Of a stretch of DNA of 64,000 nt, positions 1 to 12,200 are shown one piece after another. Position numbers and translations under genes: made by a program. The DNA is taken from NCBI RefSeq assembly GCF_001632365.1, contig NW_024468554.1:238553-302552 (forward strand). Direction: 5' to 3'. The notes below the pieces were generated by a model. It worked only from the letters and a program-made list of their open reading frames with translations, did no database searches and was not told the DNA's origin. The DNA comes from Laetiporus sulphureus 93-53. Taxonomy: Eukaryota; Basidiomycota; Agaricomycetes; Polyporales; Laetiporaceae. Numbering within the stretch: position 1 is the first letter of the stretch; each line of letters starts with the position of its first letter.

Positions 1-1031
1 TAGATTGAGGGAGCCTTGCGAGTGCGCTGTGGTGGCAGGCTTGGCTTGACAAGTTAGAACGTGGACGTGCTAGCTCCGAGATGGAGGGAATGGGGAGTAG
101 AAGGGCTGTGGAGAATGGAGATTGTTGACCGCGGCGATATGGAAATTCTTCTTGAACAAGATGGCGGTTATAGGACGAAAATGACAGGATGAGTGTGTCG
201 AAGGGGGTATGGGGTATCGTTGACTCTGATAGACGGAGTAGTCGGATAGAGGATGACGAGGATGCCTTGTCGACGGACGAGGCTACAATGCGATGTCGAA
301 GAGGCGGTGTGGGGCCAACGCCGGAGGCAGGCTGGCGCCGAGAGAAAAGAAATGAATTCAGTTGATGAGCTACGTCGCCAGCGCGAAGGCGAGACGATAC
401 CGCACCTTGGGGCCCTGGACTTAGGTACAACGACGTTCGGCGTTTGTCGCAAACGCGGAGAGAGAGACTGGGCTGGAGGAGGAGAGCGGGAAAGAGCTGA
501 CGTCGGGGAGCAAAGGGACGTGAGAGGCGGGCCCGAGTTGAACGAGGATGCCTGCAGGCCGGGGGCAATGACCCGGCGGAGCCGCTCCTTCCCTGCTTCG
601 GTAGCGAGATAAGATGACACACCGAGCTCGCGGGCCGACACGATCGCGGCTGCGAGTGTACGATAAGCAGAAGCGAACAGGGCAATGGCGTCGACCGCAA
701 AAACGAGAAGGGTGCGAATAGCACCAGCACCAGGGCCGCAGGTCCGTGCGCAGTCGCCGTGTCGGGATATTCCTTGATGGCGTACAATGGAGCAACTCTG
801 ACAAAAGAAAGTGCGGACTAGAAGTGCGAGAAAATATTGTTCTGAGCAGCACAAGTGGGCGATGTCTGGTGCCCGTCTTCCTTGCACGAGAGAACAGCAG
901 CGAGTGCGCCTCTCAGGAACATGTCCAGGACGCCACATTATTTTTGGTGGTGACGTCAAAGAGGACGGCGGAGCGGTCAACCTCGGGCAGTGCGCCGCCG
1001 CATGCGTTCGGAGCCGGCAAGCTTGCCTCAT
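1..1031 (-). other. Possible coding region at left edge, frame undecided
   Basis: The minus strand stays open over long stretches in all three frames: one frame from 1031 to 168, a second from 852 to 421, and a third from a possible acceptor near 827 to the window edge. The strand is rich in C and T and poor in A, so stop codons are rare by composition and openness alone does not prove coding. The frame with residues such as AIALFASAYRTLAAAIVSAREL around 640-700 looks the most protein-like, while the third frame is the only one reaching the edge. No family was recognised. It may be the 5' part of a gene lying mostly to the left of the window. Confidence 0.25.
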
Positions 1032-2344
1032 TCAGCCAGACCCAGCTTGCACGAAGCTCAGAAGAGCTTGGCAGGCGGCGGTCGCCGGTGCCGTCGGGCG
1101 GCAAGAACATTTTGCAAATTTTGATGTTGTCCTTCTGCTCGAACTTGCGGCCACACCACGTTTCGCCACGTGCTGAACGTGGTCCGTGAAAGAGTTTTCG
1201 TTTTAGAGTGATCAATATTGACTGTTTCTCTACTTTGCAATGCGAACGACATGCCAGAATCCGTCAAGTGGCAACTGATAGCTTCCGCAACATGCATGAG
1301 ATCGTAGCGCTGTGCGATCGACGTCTTGGCACTCTTCACACTTAGGCTATACTGCATTGGGAGCTGATTTGCTCGCAGCGAGACGACGTGATCAAGCCAA
1401 CAGTGAAGAGTTCTTCCAGGCAGCTGCCAATCGCACAGTGATTGCTCTGAAGAAGCCAGGTACGAACATCCTGCTTGTCTGGGAAGACAACATTCTGCCT
1501 GGTATCATCGCTAGAAGGGCACCTCCAGACTCCAGAGATCAAGCGGCGGTCAAATTGAACATTCATCGATACCTTCACTGCCATTGATGCAGATTCTTCC
1601 GGCTTACTATTATCCCCGGCAGCCAATGGAAATTAGACCAATCAGATTGACAGCAGTCTCACAAACGAAGACGCTAATAAACATATCACGTTGAAGAGAC
1701 ACAGATTGTAAGGCTGATAAAACTCACATCCAGTCTTTGCTGCGGTGCCACTGATAGCTGAAGATTCTTCCGTGAAATTCAGCATCATCTGTGCGGTGGC
1801 CGGGCCATTGTGAAGTGCCACTGTACCAGTGGGGAATATCCGCAGCACGGTCAGCTGGCTTATGGAATGCGCAGTGATAAGCATCGGCGAGCACAGGAGA
1901 TGCTCAAAGATCCACTTGATGCTGTAAAGATGGTGACATCGTATCATGAGCTGTTGTGGCATAACATTGTCTTCAGGGGCCTCAACCACAATGACCAAAG
2001 TGAGAAAGAAATACGGAATGTCTGATACTCGTAAGTCGTCGAACATCTCAACGGCGCTCATTGAAATGATCCTATTCAATGGTATGCTTAGCGAATCCAT
2101 GGGTACCATTAATGGAGACGGCATCGCAATTTCACGACCGGTATTGTACAAGCTTCAAGTTCTGTCTTTACAGCAACTCCACGGACCATACAGTCTGTCG
2201 CGTATTGCTCGTCGACCACCTCGTGTATGCCGCAGCTTTCAATGAGAACCGCCCGATCTACACCTCTTCAACAGTATATGTCAAGGCCGAAAGAACGGAC
2301 ACATATTTACACGTGTACTCTGTTGATGCCAAGGAACGCAGCTA
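1032..2344. other. No recognisable gene
   Basis: Short open stretches occur on both strands (for example a 91-codon plus-strand frame at 1312-1587 and a 169-codon minus-strand frame at 1642-2151). None shows a known domain or a chain of exons with consistent phase. Around 2158-2190 there is a short match (a run ending in cagcaactccacgga) to 2650-2676, so the duplicated tract to the right may have reached this far. Confidence 0.4.
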
Positions 2345-2945
2345 AATCGTAATGTATCAGTTGGGCGAATATTTATGGGTGATATTCTTTTGGAAAAGAA
2401 AACTCGGCATCTCAAGCATCACTGCGAATGAGAACCTTGAGAAAAGACGGCGTCGGCATTTGGAAAGTAGTCGATGAAGAATAGAATGCACCACAACGCG
2501 CAGGCGGGACGAGTGTCAAGGTGAGAAGTCAAGGTTGCTTTACAGAGGTCCGTCGTCTCTGGGTCCCTCAGGTCGGGACTGACCACGCCGTCAGCCGCCT
2601 TTAAGGCATCACAATCCTGCAACCGGTAGACTACTAGTGTGAGTACGAGCTTCTTGTCCTTGCAGCAACTCCACGGAGCCGCACACAGCTCAATCGTAAT
2701 GGACCAAATATGCGAATATTTATGTATGATATTGCCTGTACATTTTCTCGGAGAGAAAAAAACTCGGCATCTCAAGCAACACTGTGAACGAGAATATTGA
2801 GCGGAGACGATGTCAGCGTTTAGAATATAGTCAGCGAAGAGCAGAATGCACAACGCACAGGCGTGACGAGTGTCAAGCATGAGAGGCCAAAGTTGCTTTA
2901 CAGAGCTCCCTCGTCTCCAGGTCCCTCAGGTTGGGATCGACTACA
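2345..2945. repeat. Imperfect tandem duplication of a DUF6533 gene tail
   Basis: Two diverged direct copies about 347-350 bp apart: copy A about 2345-2584 and copy B about 2692-2942. Shared landmarks are aatcgtaatg (2345/2692), the block aactcggcatctcaagca (about 2400/2760), gacgagtgtcaag (about 2508/2866) and ggtccctcagg (2569/2921). Read on the minus strand, both copies encode the same protein end (DPNLRDLETRELCKAT in B, SPDLRDPETTDLCKAT in A). A related tail, DARDLETTDLC, ends the DUF6533 gene at 44340. The matches continue beyond the stop codon into the 3' flank, so this is a DNA duplication and not chance protein similarity. Confidence 0.75.
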
Positions 2946-4990
2946 ACATTCTCGTCGCCATTGATAGACGTCTCGTCTCGCCCAGTCGCGTTCAGCGATG
3001 AAATTGCAGAGAAACCTGCAAATACGGCTTCAGTAGGAGTCTGGTCCTCATTGGATTCAGGCGTACGAGTATCGAGTAACATGGACGTGGGGAAAGGCAC
3101 TAATGTCGATAATTGAGAGACCGACTGCTGCATGTCGTCCACACTGTCCGATGGATCACTTGTATCCGAGAGAGAGTCATCGACAGACACTTGTACTTTG
3201 CGCAAGTTGAGCAAGAATCGCGATACGAAGATCGAACTCAAGCTAATGAACGAGATAAGTCATATTCAGAAATGCACATGAACGATACCGACACATTCAC
3301 GATAAAAGCGGCCTCATCCGCGTCCTCTCCCTGCAAACAATCGCTTCGTCAGTGATATCTGTGCCGTTTAGCTATCCAGACATTGAGCTGACCGTACCGA
3401 CAAATAGACAACCGTGAGTTGAGCAACGTTGACCATCACCAGCACTCTGCATAGCTTGAGCTTCGATATTGACAGATCAGACCATTACCCGCTTACATGA
3501 AGTACAGGGACCCTGATCACATTATAAGCATTTAAAGTTGAGTAGAACGTAACGATGTTAACTTGCCATCTCGGGTCGGATATGCTAACCTTGATGCGCG
3601 CATTACGTAGGATCGGTGCCAGGTCACGGCTATGACAATAATATCCGGTATAATGGCAGATACCCGAGTTGCAATGAGCCCTGTAAAGCGAAGCTATGTA
3701 TCAAAAGGCCTATGGAAATAGCACACGGACGGCTATGAGTTACCTCTGCGGCAAGCGGAAGAATAACTTAGTATCGTTATGGTAGGTATCAAACAACCAC
3801 CTACCCTTCCCAAGCCGACAACGACATTGACACGTTAACCTCGCAGACTGCAACTGATGCCAGAGTCGCCACAGATGCGGACACACTCGTACGACTGGCC
3901 TGCACAGTTGATTGGTTAGCCCTATCTGTTCATCGTCTCAGACGATCTCAAAAGAGAAAGATCGCACCAAATTCGCGCAGAATGGCACCGGACCAGTTAG
4001 AGAGCAACACCGGCCAGTGTCCACGAACGATTGCTGAGAACATATACATGAAGCGTAGAGAACGCTTGTGCGTACGGACAAGGGTGAGAATTCTGGAAGT
4101 CCATATTATCATGGCTTCGCTCCCTACCCGCCCATGTGAGAGAGGATAGCAACATGAAGAATGTCCATAAAATTGATGCCATGTTGCAACTGGGAACGCG
4201 TGAGTATTGATTGTTATGACGATATGTACGAGCAAACCTCTAGAATGCAACATAGATCAGCCTAGAGCACCTCTTATGGATAATGTTATCCATACTGCTG
4301 TGGATTTGTACGAAGGAATATTTACGACGCATCAGGAAAATGTCACTTTTTCTTTTTTGCTTCTTTTTGTACCTTTTTCTTACAAAAAAGGCAGAAAAGA
4401 AAATAATGTAGAAATAAGCGTGAGGATCGGCTTGAATTTGCCTTGTTCGCTTCTTTTTGAGCACTTTTTGGTTGCTTTCTGATCAGAAAGTTTGTGAAAA
4501 GTCCGTTCAAGGACAAAAGGTCAGAGAATCTGCCTTGGAATTTCCTGATAGGCTTCTGGGCTTTTGTTCCTTTAATGGACTTGACGACAACTTTTTGGGC
4601 AAATCAGTGTTGCCAAGCGTCGTCAAGGAAGCAAAAGGCCATGAGAAAGTGAGGAATCAGCCGATCCTCATGCTTTTTTCTACATTGTTCTCTTTTCTGC
4701 CTTTTTTGTAAGAAAAAGGTACAAAAAGAAGCCAAAAAGAAAAAGTGATGTTTTCCTGATGCGGCCGCGATGGCCGCGCCCAGGATGGCAATTCGACTCA
4801 GATAGAAAAGAGCCGTTGTGAAAGTCAGTCTGCTGTTCCATACAAGCCGGATTTCCTGATCAATGGTGAGTGCGTAGTCGTATAGTAGCAGGACTATGAG
4901 CAGGTCGTGAATAAGGAGCCTTCGAGGGCGCATGCCAACGGTCAATCCACCCGCCACCGCAGCGAAGCACTCGCTTGCTGCCAACCTTCA
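2873..4990 (-). pseudogene. Decayed DUF6533 membrane-protein paralog, interrupted by an inverted-repeat element
   Basis: Pieces of a gene homologous to the one at 42601-44340 lie in order on the minus strand. The N-terminal exons (about 4990-4763) give ECFAAVA, an intron, then LLLYDYALTIDQEIRLVWNS, against VILLYDYMLTIDQEIRYVWN in the relative, with the intron at the same place. A middle piece (about 4180-4000) gives ILWTFFMLLSSLTWAG and LHVYVLSNRSWTLAGVA, against ILWECFAMLSMFMWAG and LRVYATSDRSWTLAALT. The C-terminal piece (3241-2873) gives SRFLLNLRKVQV and an acidic tail ending in RDLETRELC. Right after the first transmembrane region the frame is cut by the element at 4329-4762; further stops and missing linkers follow. 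The stop codon used by the relative is also changed (TGT AAA for TGT TAA). DUF6533 proteins are multi-helix membrane proteins of unknown function common in mushrooms. Confidence 0.7.
4329..4762. mobile_element. Foldback/MITE-like element with about 105-bp terminal inverted repeats
   Basis: The left arm (4329 to about 4434, starting gcatcaggaaaa) and the right arm (about 4656 to 4762, ending ttttcctgatgc) are reverse complements over about 105 bp with few mismatches. The middle (about 4435-4655) encodes nothing recognisable and holds a small palindrome, tttctgatcagaaa, near 4477-4490. No transposase is present, so the element would be non-autonomous. It sits inside the decayed DUF6533 paralog directly after the first transmembrane segment. 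A clear target-site duplication was not found. The arms are rich in T/A runs, unlike the flanking coding exon. Confidence 0.75.
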
Positions 4991-6219
4991 AAATTGTCAC
5001 TTATGGAACATCAATACGATGGACGTTCACTTGTCTTGCAACTGGGTAATAACTTCTGCAGAGGGTTGACTCGACGACATGCTGAGGCCAGAATTACGTG
5101 CTGTTCTCCGAGAGACAGGATGTACGTCCTCATCCACTCTCTCATATAAGTATGCGAGCGAGTACCGTATCATTGCTAGTACATAGATATGTATGCATCG
5201 CCCACGGCTCACATCCCGTTTTCAAAGCCTCATACGATCGCTATCGCTATCGCCTTAGTAACGGCAGTTGAGGTTCCGACCGTGTTTAAGTAAACGGTTC
5301 CGCAGAGCTCAGCGTCCGGCCTGCTGACGTTAAAGAGAATGGAACTATTGGTCCGCCCTTCGGATCGCACGGGTAACGTCTGAGAAATTGTTGCTCTCAC
5401 ATTGCCACCGAGTTGTTGCCCTGAGCTTGGAGAACGAGCGCACGGGCGTCAGAACGCGCAGATGAGCATCTCACCTTGAGTGAAACCCTTGATGTCACTG
5501 ATTTGCAGGCTGCATCGCAGAGAGGGGCATTGCAGCAAGGAAAATGATCACCAAGGGTCCCATTAGCCTGAACGTACCGCAGTCCACCGCTCGATCACAC
5601 CTTTGGCGCCAGATGGTTTGTCGGGGCGGTGAGGTCGGTAGCAAGGACAGGCACTGAAACCAAAGATATATGTATTAAAATATTGCTATCTTCAGAATGT
5701 CATGCCTTCATGCGCGAGCACTGTCACATCCGAAAGACATCGTCCAGTGGTAGTTATAGCAGTGTTGCTCACGGGCACTTTTGCTTTGGAGTTGGTCGGT
5801 CTCAGTCGCCATAGTTCAGGCTACTGCTGCGGAGTAATATCTGATGCAGCTGCAGAGAAACCCTGAAGTGCCGGAGGATGTCTCGAAAACGAGCTGGTGG
5901 CACTGGATGACCGAAATCAATATGTCCGGGTTCCAGAAACATTTGGACAACACGTAACGCAGCAAAAGCCGCACATCAGTGCACGCACATTCGTCTGGGT
6001 GGCTGCGTGACACCTCGACGCCATGGTCAATTCTTCACCGATGGCACAGACAAGACGGGCTTGTAGTATATTTCTGTGAAGCCTACATAGGACCCACAAG
6101 CGCCGGATACACGTACAGTCACGATCATGTCACGTCATGACTGATCGCGAGTGTGACACGACCTAGTTGAACACGTATTCGCGCGACGCGTCTGCCCTAT
6201 TCTGAGTCACCCGCATTTC
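4991..6219. other. Gene-free stretch upstream of the methyltransferase-helicase gene
   Basis: Only short scattered open frames on both strands; no domain, exon chain or repeat recognised. The part near 6100-6219 presumably holds the promoter of the gene starting at 6260. Confidence 0.4.
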
Positions 6220-6252
6220 TCCTCCCCTCCCTCCTCCTCCCCCCTTTGGCCA
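6220..6252 (+). promoter_or_regulatory. Pyrimidine-rich leader before the start codon
   Basis: A run of C and T (ctcccctccctcctcctccc and following) ends a few bases before the ATG at 6260. CT-rich tracts are common just upstream of transcription or translation starts in filamentous fungi. The exact transcription start cannot be read from sequence. Confidence 0.5.
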
Positions 6253-6259
6253 TCTCGAC

Positions 6260-9200
6260 ATGGCACGAGCACAAAGGTCTGCCACCGCGCGGGGCCGGAA
6301 GTCCATCACCTCCTTCTTAAAGGGTTCTGCAAAGTCTGAACCTGATGCAGATGCAGCCAGCAGCGACTTCGAGGCTTTTGAGATCGACGAAGAAGTCGAG
6401 AAACCCACCGCTAGAACAAGCAAGAGCTCAGCGCTAGCTCCAGATGCGTCGGATCTTCCTCCAATTTATAACATACCAGCCATCTTCTCTGATCTGGTCG
6501 TACGCGCTCCCCAGATCAAGGCAGTGGCACAGCACCTGCAAGGCCGCAGGATGCGCGTCGCCACAATGTGTTCCGGCACAGAGTCTCCCCTCCTCGCGCT
6601 CGACCTCATTCGTCGATCCATACTCGAGCACTATCACCTGAAGCTCGAGTTCGAACATGTCTTCTCGTGTGAGATCGAGCCTTTCAAGCAGGCGTACATT
6701 GAGCGGAACTTCCAACCGCCCCTGCTGTTCCGTGATGTCTGTGAGCTTGGGGACACACATGCGTACGCCAGGTATTTTTCGTTCATCTTATATGACCTGA
6801 CGTTTGTAATGAAGTACGACAGCGTACGGGTCCCTAGCGCCCGTCCCCGGAGACGTCGACATCCTCATCGCGGGTACCTCCTGCGTCGACTACTCCAACC
6901 TCAACAACGAAAAGCAAGACATCGACGCGAATGGCGAGTCTGGAAGGACATTTCGCGGGATGATGTCCTGGGTGAAGAATCACCGACCACCCTTGGTCAT
7001 TCTGGAGAACGTGTGCTCGGCACCTTGGGAGCGCGTGGTCGAATACTTCGAGAAGAACAAATACAGTTCCCAGTTCTTACGAGTTGATACAAAGGACTTT
7101 TACATACCCCATACCCGTACCCGTGTATACCTCCTAGCTGTCGACCAGCGAAACTCGGATCTTCCAGATGAGTGGGCAAAGCTTCTCAACAAGCTCAAGC
7201 GACCCGCATCGTCCACTCTCGATGCCTTCCTGCTCCCCTCCGACGACCCCCGTATCCATCAGGCACGCGAGAAGCTCGTTTCCGAAAGCTACAACGCAGT
7301 CGACCGACGAAGAGGCCGGACAGACTGGGGCCGGTGCGAGTCCCGTCACCAACGCGCGAGACTGGAGGAGGAGCTCGGCTCGAAGCGCCCGCTAACGAGC
7401 TGGGACGAAGGTCAGTCTGCACGTCTAGTAATGCTGAGTGCCGCGTGTTTATCATTTCTCAGGAGGTTTCTGTAAGCTGCCAGACTTTGCGTGGAACGAC
7501 TGGGGAGTCGGGCAGGTGGAGCGTGTCTGGGACTTGATGGACATTAGTCTCCTCCGGTCTGCAAAGAAAGGCGTCGATCCGTCATACAAGACGTAAGCTA
7601 TGCCACTCACTCTACTGCACGGCTATACAGACTGACATGCAATTCAGGCAAGTATGGAACCTCTCGCAGAACGTCGACCGGTCCATCGGGTCAAACAAAG
7701 TCGGCATTTGTACATGCCTGACACCCTCCATCATTCCGTACATCACGAATCGCGGCGGACCCATGGTCGGCATCGAGGCGCTCTCTATGCAGGGCTTGCC
7801 TGTGGATGAGCTGCTCCTGACGCGCGAGACGGAGGACCAGCTCACTGACCTCGCGGGGAACGCGATGTCCACGACCGTCGTCGGCGCGTGCATCGTGGCC
7901 GCGCTCATCGTAGGCAGGAAGCTGCTGAAGGAGGGCAACGACGCGAGCACGTACGAGTCCCGCAACGACACGTCGATGGATGTGGATGTTGACAGGAAGG
8001 ACGTGGACGACTCGATGAACGTCGACCAGGCGCCCGATGACATCCCTGTTCCCGTTGAGGACCGTGTCTCCGGGGAGGACCAACTTGTAGACCAGCCGTT
8101 GGACCTAGCGTCAACCTCCGTGGTCCCTTTCGCGACGCTCCTCGACAAGGCGGTGAAGAGCGCGCGTCTGTGTGAGTGTGAGGGCCGGAAGGACATTACT
8201 GACCGCCAGGTGAATCGCTGCAAGGACTGCGGCTCGTCGTCCTGCGTCAAGTGCGGTGGTCGGCCGGAGCACAACTTTGAACCCATCGACGTCCAGGCAC
8301 ATCCACGGATGCCTCCAACGGCTTTTGCGAAGGAGCTCAAGTCGACGCTCCCCATGTGTCTTATCCTGTCCAACGTCTCCCAAGCATTGCTCGACAGCCT
8401 CAAGGAGGCATCTGGAGTCTCCATCCCAAGCAAACGCTGGTCGAGCTGGTGCGAGGCCGTCCTCCGCATCTCCCAGCACGAGCTGCGATTCGTCGAGCCA
8501 AAGCGACAAGACATCTGGGTGGCGACGTACCAGTCGCCGGTTGCGTATCTGGAGCTCCTGCTCTACCCTCAGGAAGCCGAGTGGCGCCTCTTCGCGAAGC
8601 CGGAGGAGAACGAGCCAGCGAACTCGGAGCTCCGCAGGCTGCTGGAGGCACCTGTGGGCAGGATGGCCTGCCGGGGCGGGCTGTTCGCGGGGCGGTGGGA
8701 CTTTGCGCTGCCACACGCTACCTCTGTGCGTATCACGATCTCTGGCAGCGAGCCCGTGCCGTCTTGGGAGCAAAAGCTCGGATTGCAGGGCGACGAGTTT
8801 AAGGACAAGATGATCAACTCGAGGCTTGAGATCAGCGTTGCGCAGGAGGATGTGGTACACTTTGATAGGGATATCTCTGGTGCATATACGTTGTTGGATA
8901 AGTGCGGCACCGCGAACTCTGCGTTGCATAACAAGGAGTCTGACGAGCGCGACTCCCACCTTCCGCCGCTGTTCTTGTTGTTCGACCCGACGCGGTGCGG
9001 AGATCCAACGGACGACTGCTTCGTGATCTCCATCAGCAACCGGCGTTACGAATATGGCGAGACACGGCCTCTCGTTTGCAAGTTTGACTCAAAGTGGAGG
9101 CAGTCCGATACTGTGGAAGAGCAGAGCATCGAGTGCCACTTTCTTCAGAAGTGGATCGAGTCGCCTGAGACGCGTCTGACGGTAAGCAGTGCCATCATCA

Positions 9201-12200
9201 ATTCTACCATTGGCATGACTTACGCTTCGAGCTAGGCCGTGGCCGGCCACGAAGCGCACTTCGCTGTGCCAGGAGACCACCTCACCGTCAGCACCTCAAA
9301 CGACTCCTGCTCCAGCGCGAACGCCCTGCTTGTGTGCCGCGTCCCACTCCTTGGCCAGGCAGGCCCGGAGTGGCCTCGCGGTGCCTGGCAGGAGGTCGAC
9401 AAGGTGCACGAGCACGTCACGTTCAAGGCCCTTGCGTGGCTCATTGAGCGCATCCGTAACGTCGGCGATCATTTCGGCCAGTGGCAGGACGCGGGGGTGG
9501 TACATGACCACCGCGTCAACTGCGATCGCTGCGCACCCACCGCGCCCGACCTGCGTTGGACCAGGAAGAAGCTCAGGATCGTGGCGATCGAGGACACGGT
9601 GCAGGCTGGAGAGTATGAGCGCAGGCTGAAGCGCCGCCCTGCGCCGTTCGTCACGCAGCTCAAGCTCGAGGAAAGCGGCGTCGGTGTGGTCCGCATCGGT
9701 GTGAACATTACATCGCTCATGCACCGGGCCATGTCTCGTCTTCCCTCTGCCGGTCGAACAGGAGAAATCAAGACCTCGTGGTGCCTGACGACCGACTTCA
9801 TCCCAGCAGCGAAGATCAATTTCCCAAAGTTCAAGCTCTCAAGCAATCGGCACGACGTACAACACGCGCAGCCTCCTAGCTTCATCACTGACTTGCGCCC
9901 GGAGCAGCTGCGTTCGCTCACGTGGATGTTGGCCCAGGAGGAGCCGGACGCGCCTCCGTTCATCGAGGAGGAGATCTCGGAGGCGATTTTGGAGCCGCTT
10001 GGATGGAGGGCGGAAGGCCGTGTGCAGAGGCCGGTTCGTGTCAGAGGGGGCGTGCTTGCGGATGAGGTTGGGTACGGGAAGACTGCCATCACGCTCGGTC
10101 TTATCGACTGCACCTCGGAGAGCGTCAATGAGGAGTTCAAGAAGATGGAGAACATGAGGGGTAAGATCCCGGTCAAGGCGACGCTTGTGGTTGTTCCTCC
10201 TCATCTGACAAGGCAATGGGGCTCCGAGGTGGAGAAGTTCACAGGAAAGCGGTTCAAGGTCGTCATACTCATGACCGTTATGAACCTGAACTCCTTGACC
10301 ATCGAGGATGTCCAGGAAGCGGACATTGTTGTCGTCGCCTCCAACTTGTTCCACAGCAGCGTCTATCTGGCGAATCTGGAGAGTTTCGCTGGCGGCGGTA
10401 GTCTCCCTGCTCAAGATGGCAGATACTTCAACGCGAGGTTGGAAACCGTGCTTGCGTCGCTCCGTGGACAGGTCGACCGGCTTAGAGAGGAGGGTGCGCA
10501 AGCCGTGATGGAGAAGATCGACGAGGGCAGGAAGCTAGGTATGAAGTTTATATCTGGTGTCCTGCTATTGTATGCTAAGCGTTTTGTACCAGACGAGGAC
10601 GAAAGTAACCTCCTGCTCTCCACGAAGCGACTCAAGGGTAAGACCTACCGTCAGGCAGCCGAGGACGCAGAAGGTGCGGCGAAGCCGGAGTTCAAGCCGG
10701 AGCTCCCAGAAATGAAGAGCTCGCGAAGAAGGATGATCATGGAGGTCGTCATCCCTCCTCTGCCCAAGCGCAGCAAGTCGCCTTCAGCGATGAGCATCGT
10801 ATCGTTTTCTGCGCCTGAGACGACAGAAGGAGAGGACGACTGGGATGCGCCCACCAGGCCACGTCACCGTCGAAGCTGTCAGAGGCGCCCGATATTGATT
10901 TCCGACGACGAAGAGGAGGACGCCCAGTCTGACGACGACTTTGTGCCTGACGAGGACGAGCCAAAGGTGAGACGCTCCGCGAGGAAGGCAGTCTACGTCA
11001 AGCGGTCTAGGAAGTCGCAGGATTCGGATTATGAAGAGTTTTCGGCGGAGGAGACTCAGTCCGAGGACGAGATGGCCGTCGACGACGTGGTCACATCGGA
11101 TGACGACTACTCCAGCAGATCGTCCAAGCCGCCAACAGCGAGGAACATCGTGAAGGGTAGCAAGAAGTCTGCAGCCGCTTCGGACAGCGATGCCATGGAC
11201 ATCGACGGGCCATCCTCTTCAAAGCGCAAGGCGAAAAAGGCTGTCAAGAAGCGCAAAGCTCAGGATGACGGCGAGAGGCCCACGAAGAAGAAGAAAGAAG
11301 TCAAAGACCCGTGGAAGCTGGGGTCGATTGCAGTGAGTAAGGACTGGACGCGAATGCAAGCGCCGCCGCTCGAAATATTCCACTTCTCCCGGAAGGTCGT
11401 CGACGAGTACACGTATCTCGATGGGATCATCCATTCCATGGTTACGAACATCACGGCAGAGCGATACTGGGTACTTTCTGGTACTCCCCCAATCCACGAC
11501 TTTGGCGCTCTCAAGACCATCTCTGCCTTCCTCAACTTGCATCTCGGCGTGGACGATGATGCTGAAGGGCAGTCGGTCCAGGTGAGGAAACGCCGCAGGG
11601 AACAGACCGGTGAGCACTGGTTTACCATTAGTATCTGAGAGCTTGTATTGACAACAACTGCAGCTGTGGAAAAGTTCCACTCCTTCCGCGAGGTCCATAG
11701 TCTCGAGTGGCATGCTCACCGCCATCAGATCGGCCAATCCTTCTTGGATCAGTTCGTTCGTCAAGTGAGTGCTCTGTTTCCGTGTAACCCATTTTTCTAA
11801 TCGCAATGGTAGAATATTGCCGAGATCGACGAGATCCCATCCAGCCAAGAGATCAGGAAGGTGGACCTGCCTGCAGCTGAGCGTGCCATCTACTTGGAAC
11901 TGGAGCACCATCTTCGTGCACTAGACATGACCGTCAAGCGAGGCAGGAAGAGCGAAAGCGACCGTGAAAAGCGAGTGGCCCAAGCGCTCGGGGAAAGCAG
12001 GTACGTCATCATTGCAGAATAGGAATTCTCAGGATTCTCAACCGTTTCTCTCCAGCACCGCCGAAGAAGCCCTTCTGAAGCGCTGCTCACATTTCGAGCT
12101 CGACTCTTCCGACAAGGAGAACGCCATGAAAGCGTGCGAGGTGATCGTCCGCGAGCGGCGCGCGCAGCTCGACAGCTGCAAGGCCGAGCTCGAGAAGATG

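Noticed and set aside
1642..2151. 169-codon minus-strand frame with hydrophobic stretches
   Set aside because: Contains no family hallmark, does not align with the DUF6533 blocks, and no neighbouring exon could be joined.
8111..8959. 282-codon minus-strand frame with many Leu/Arg
   Set aside because: It is the antisense shadow of the methyltransferase-helicase exon 7648-9181, whose sense frame has clear domains.
10539..10592. Retention of the in-frame 54-bp segment in the methyltransferase-helicase gene
   Set aside because: It has GTATGA and CAG ends and a gctaag branch site, and codes for an atypical hydrophobic stretch, so it was treated as an intron; retention cannot be fully excluded.
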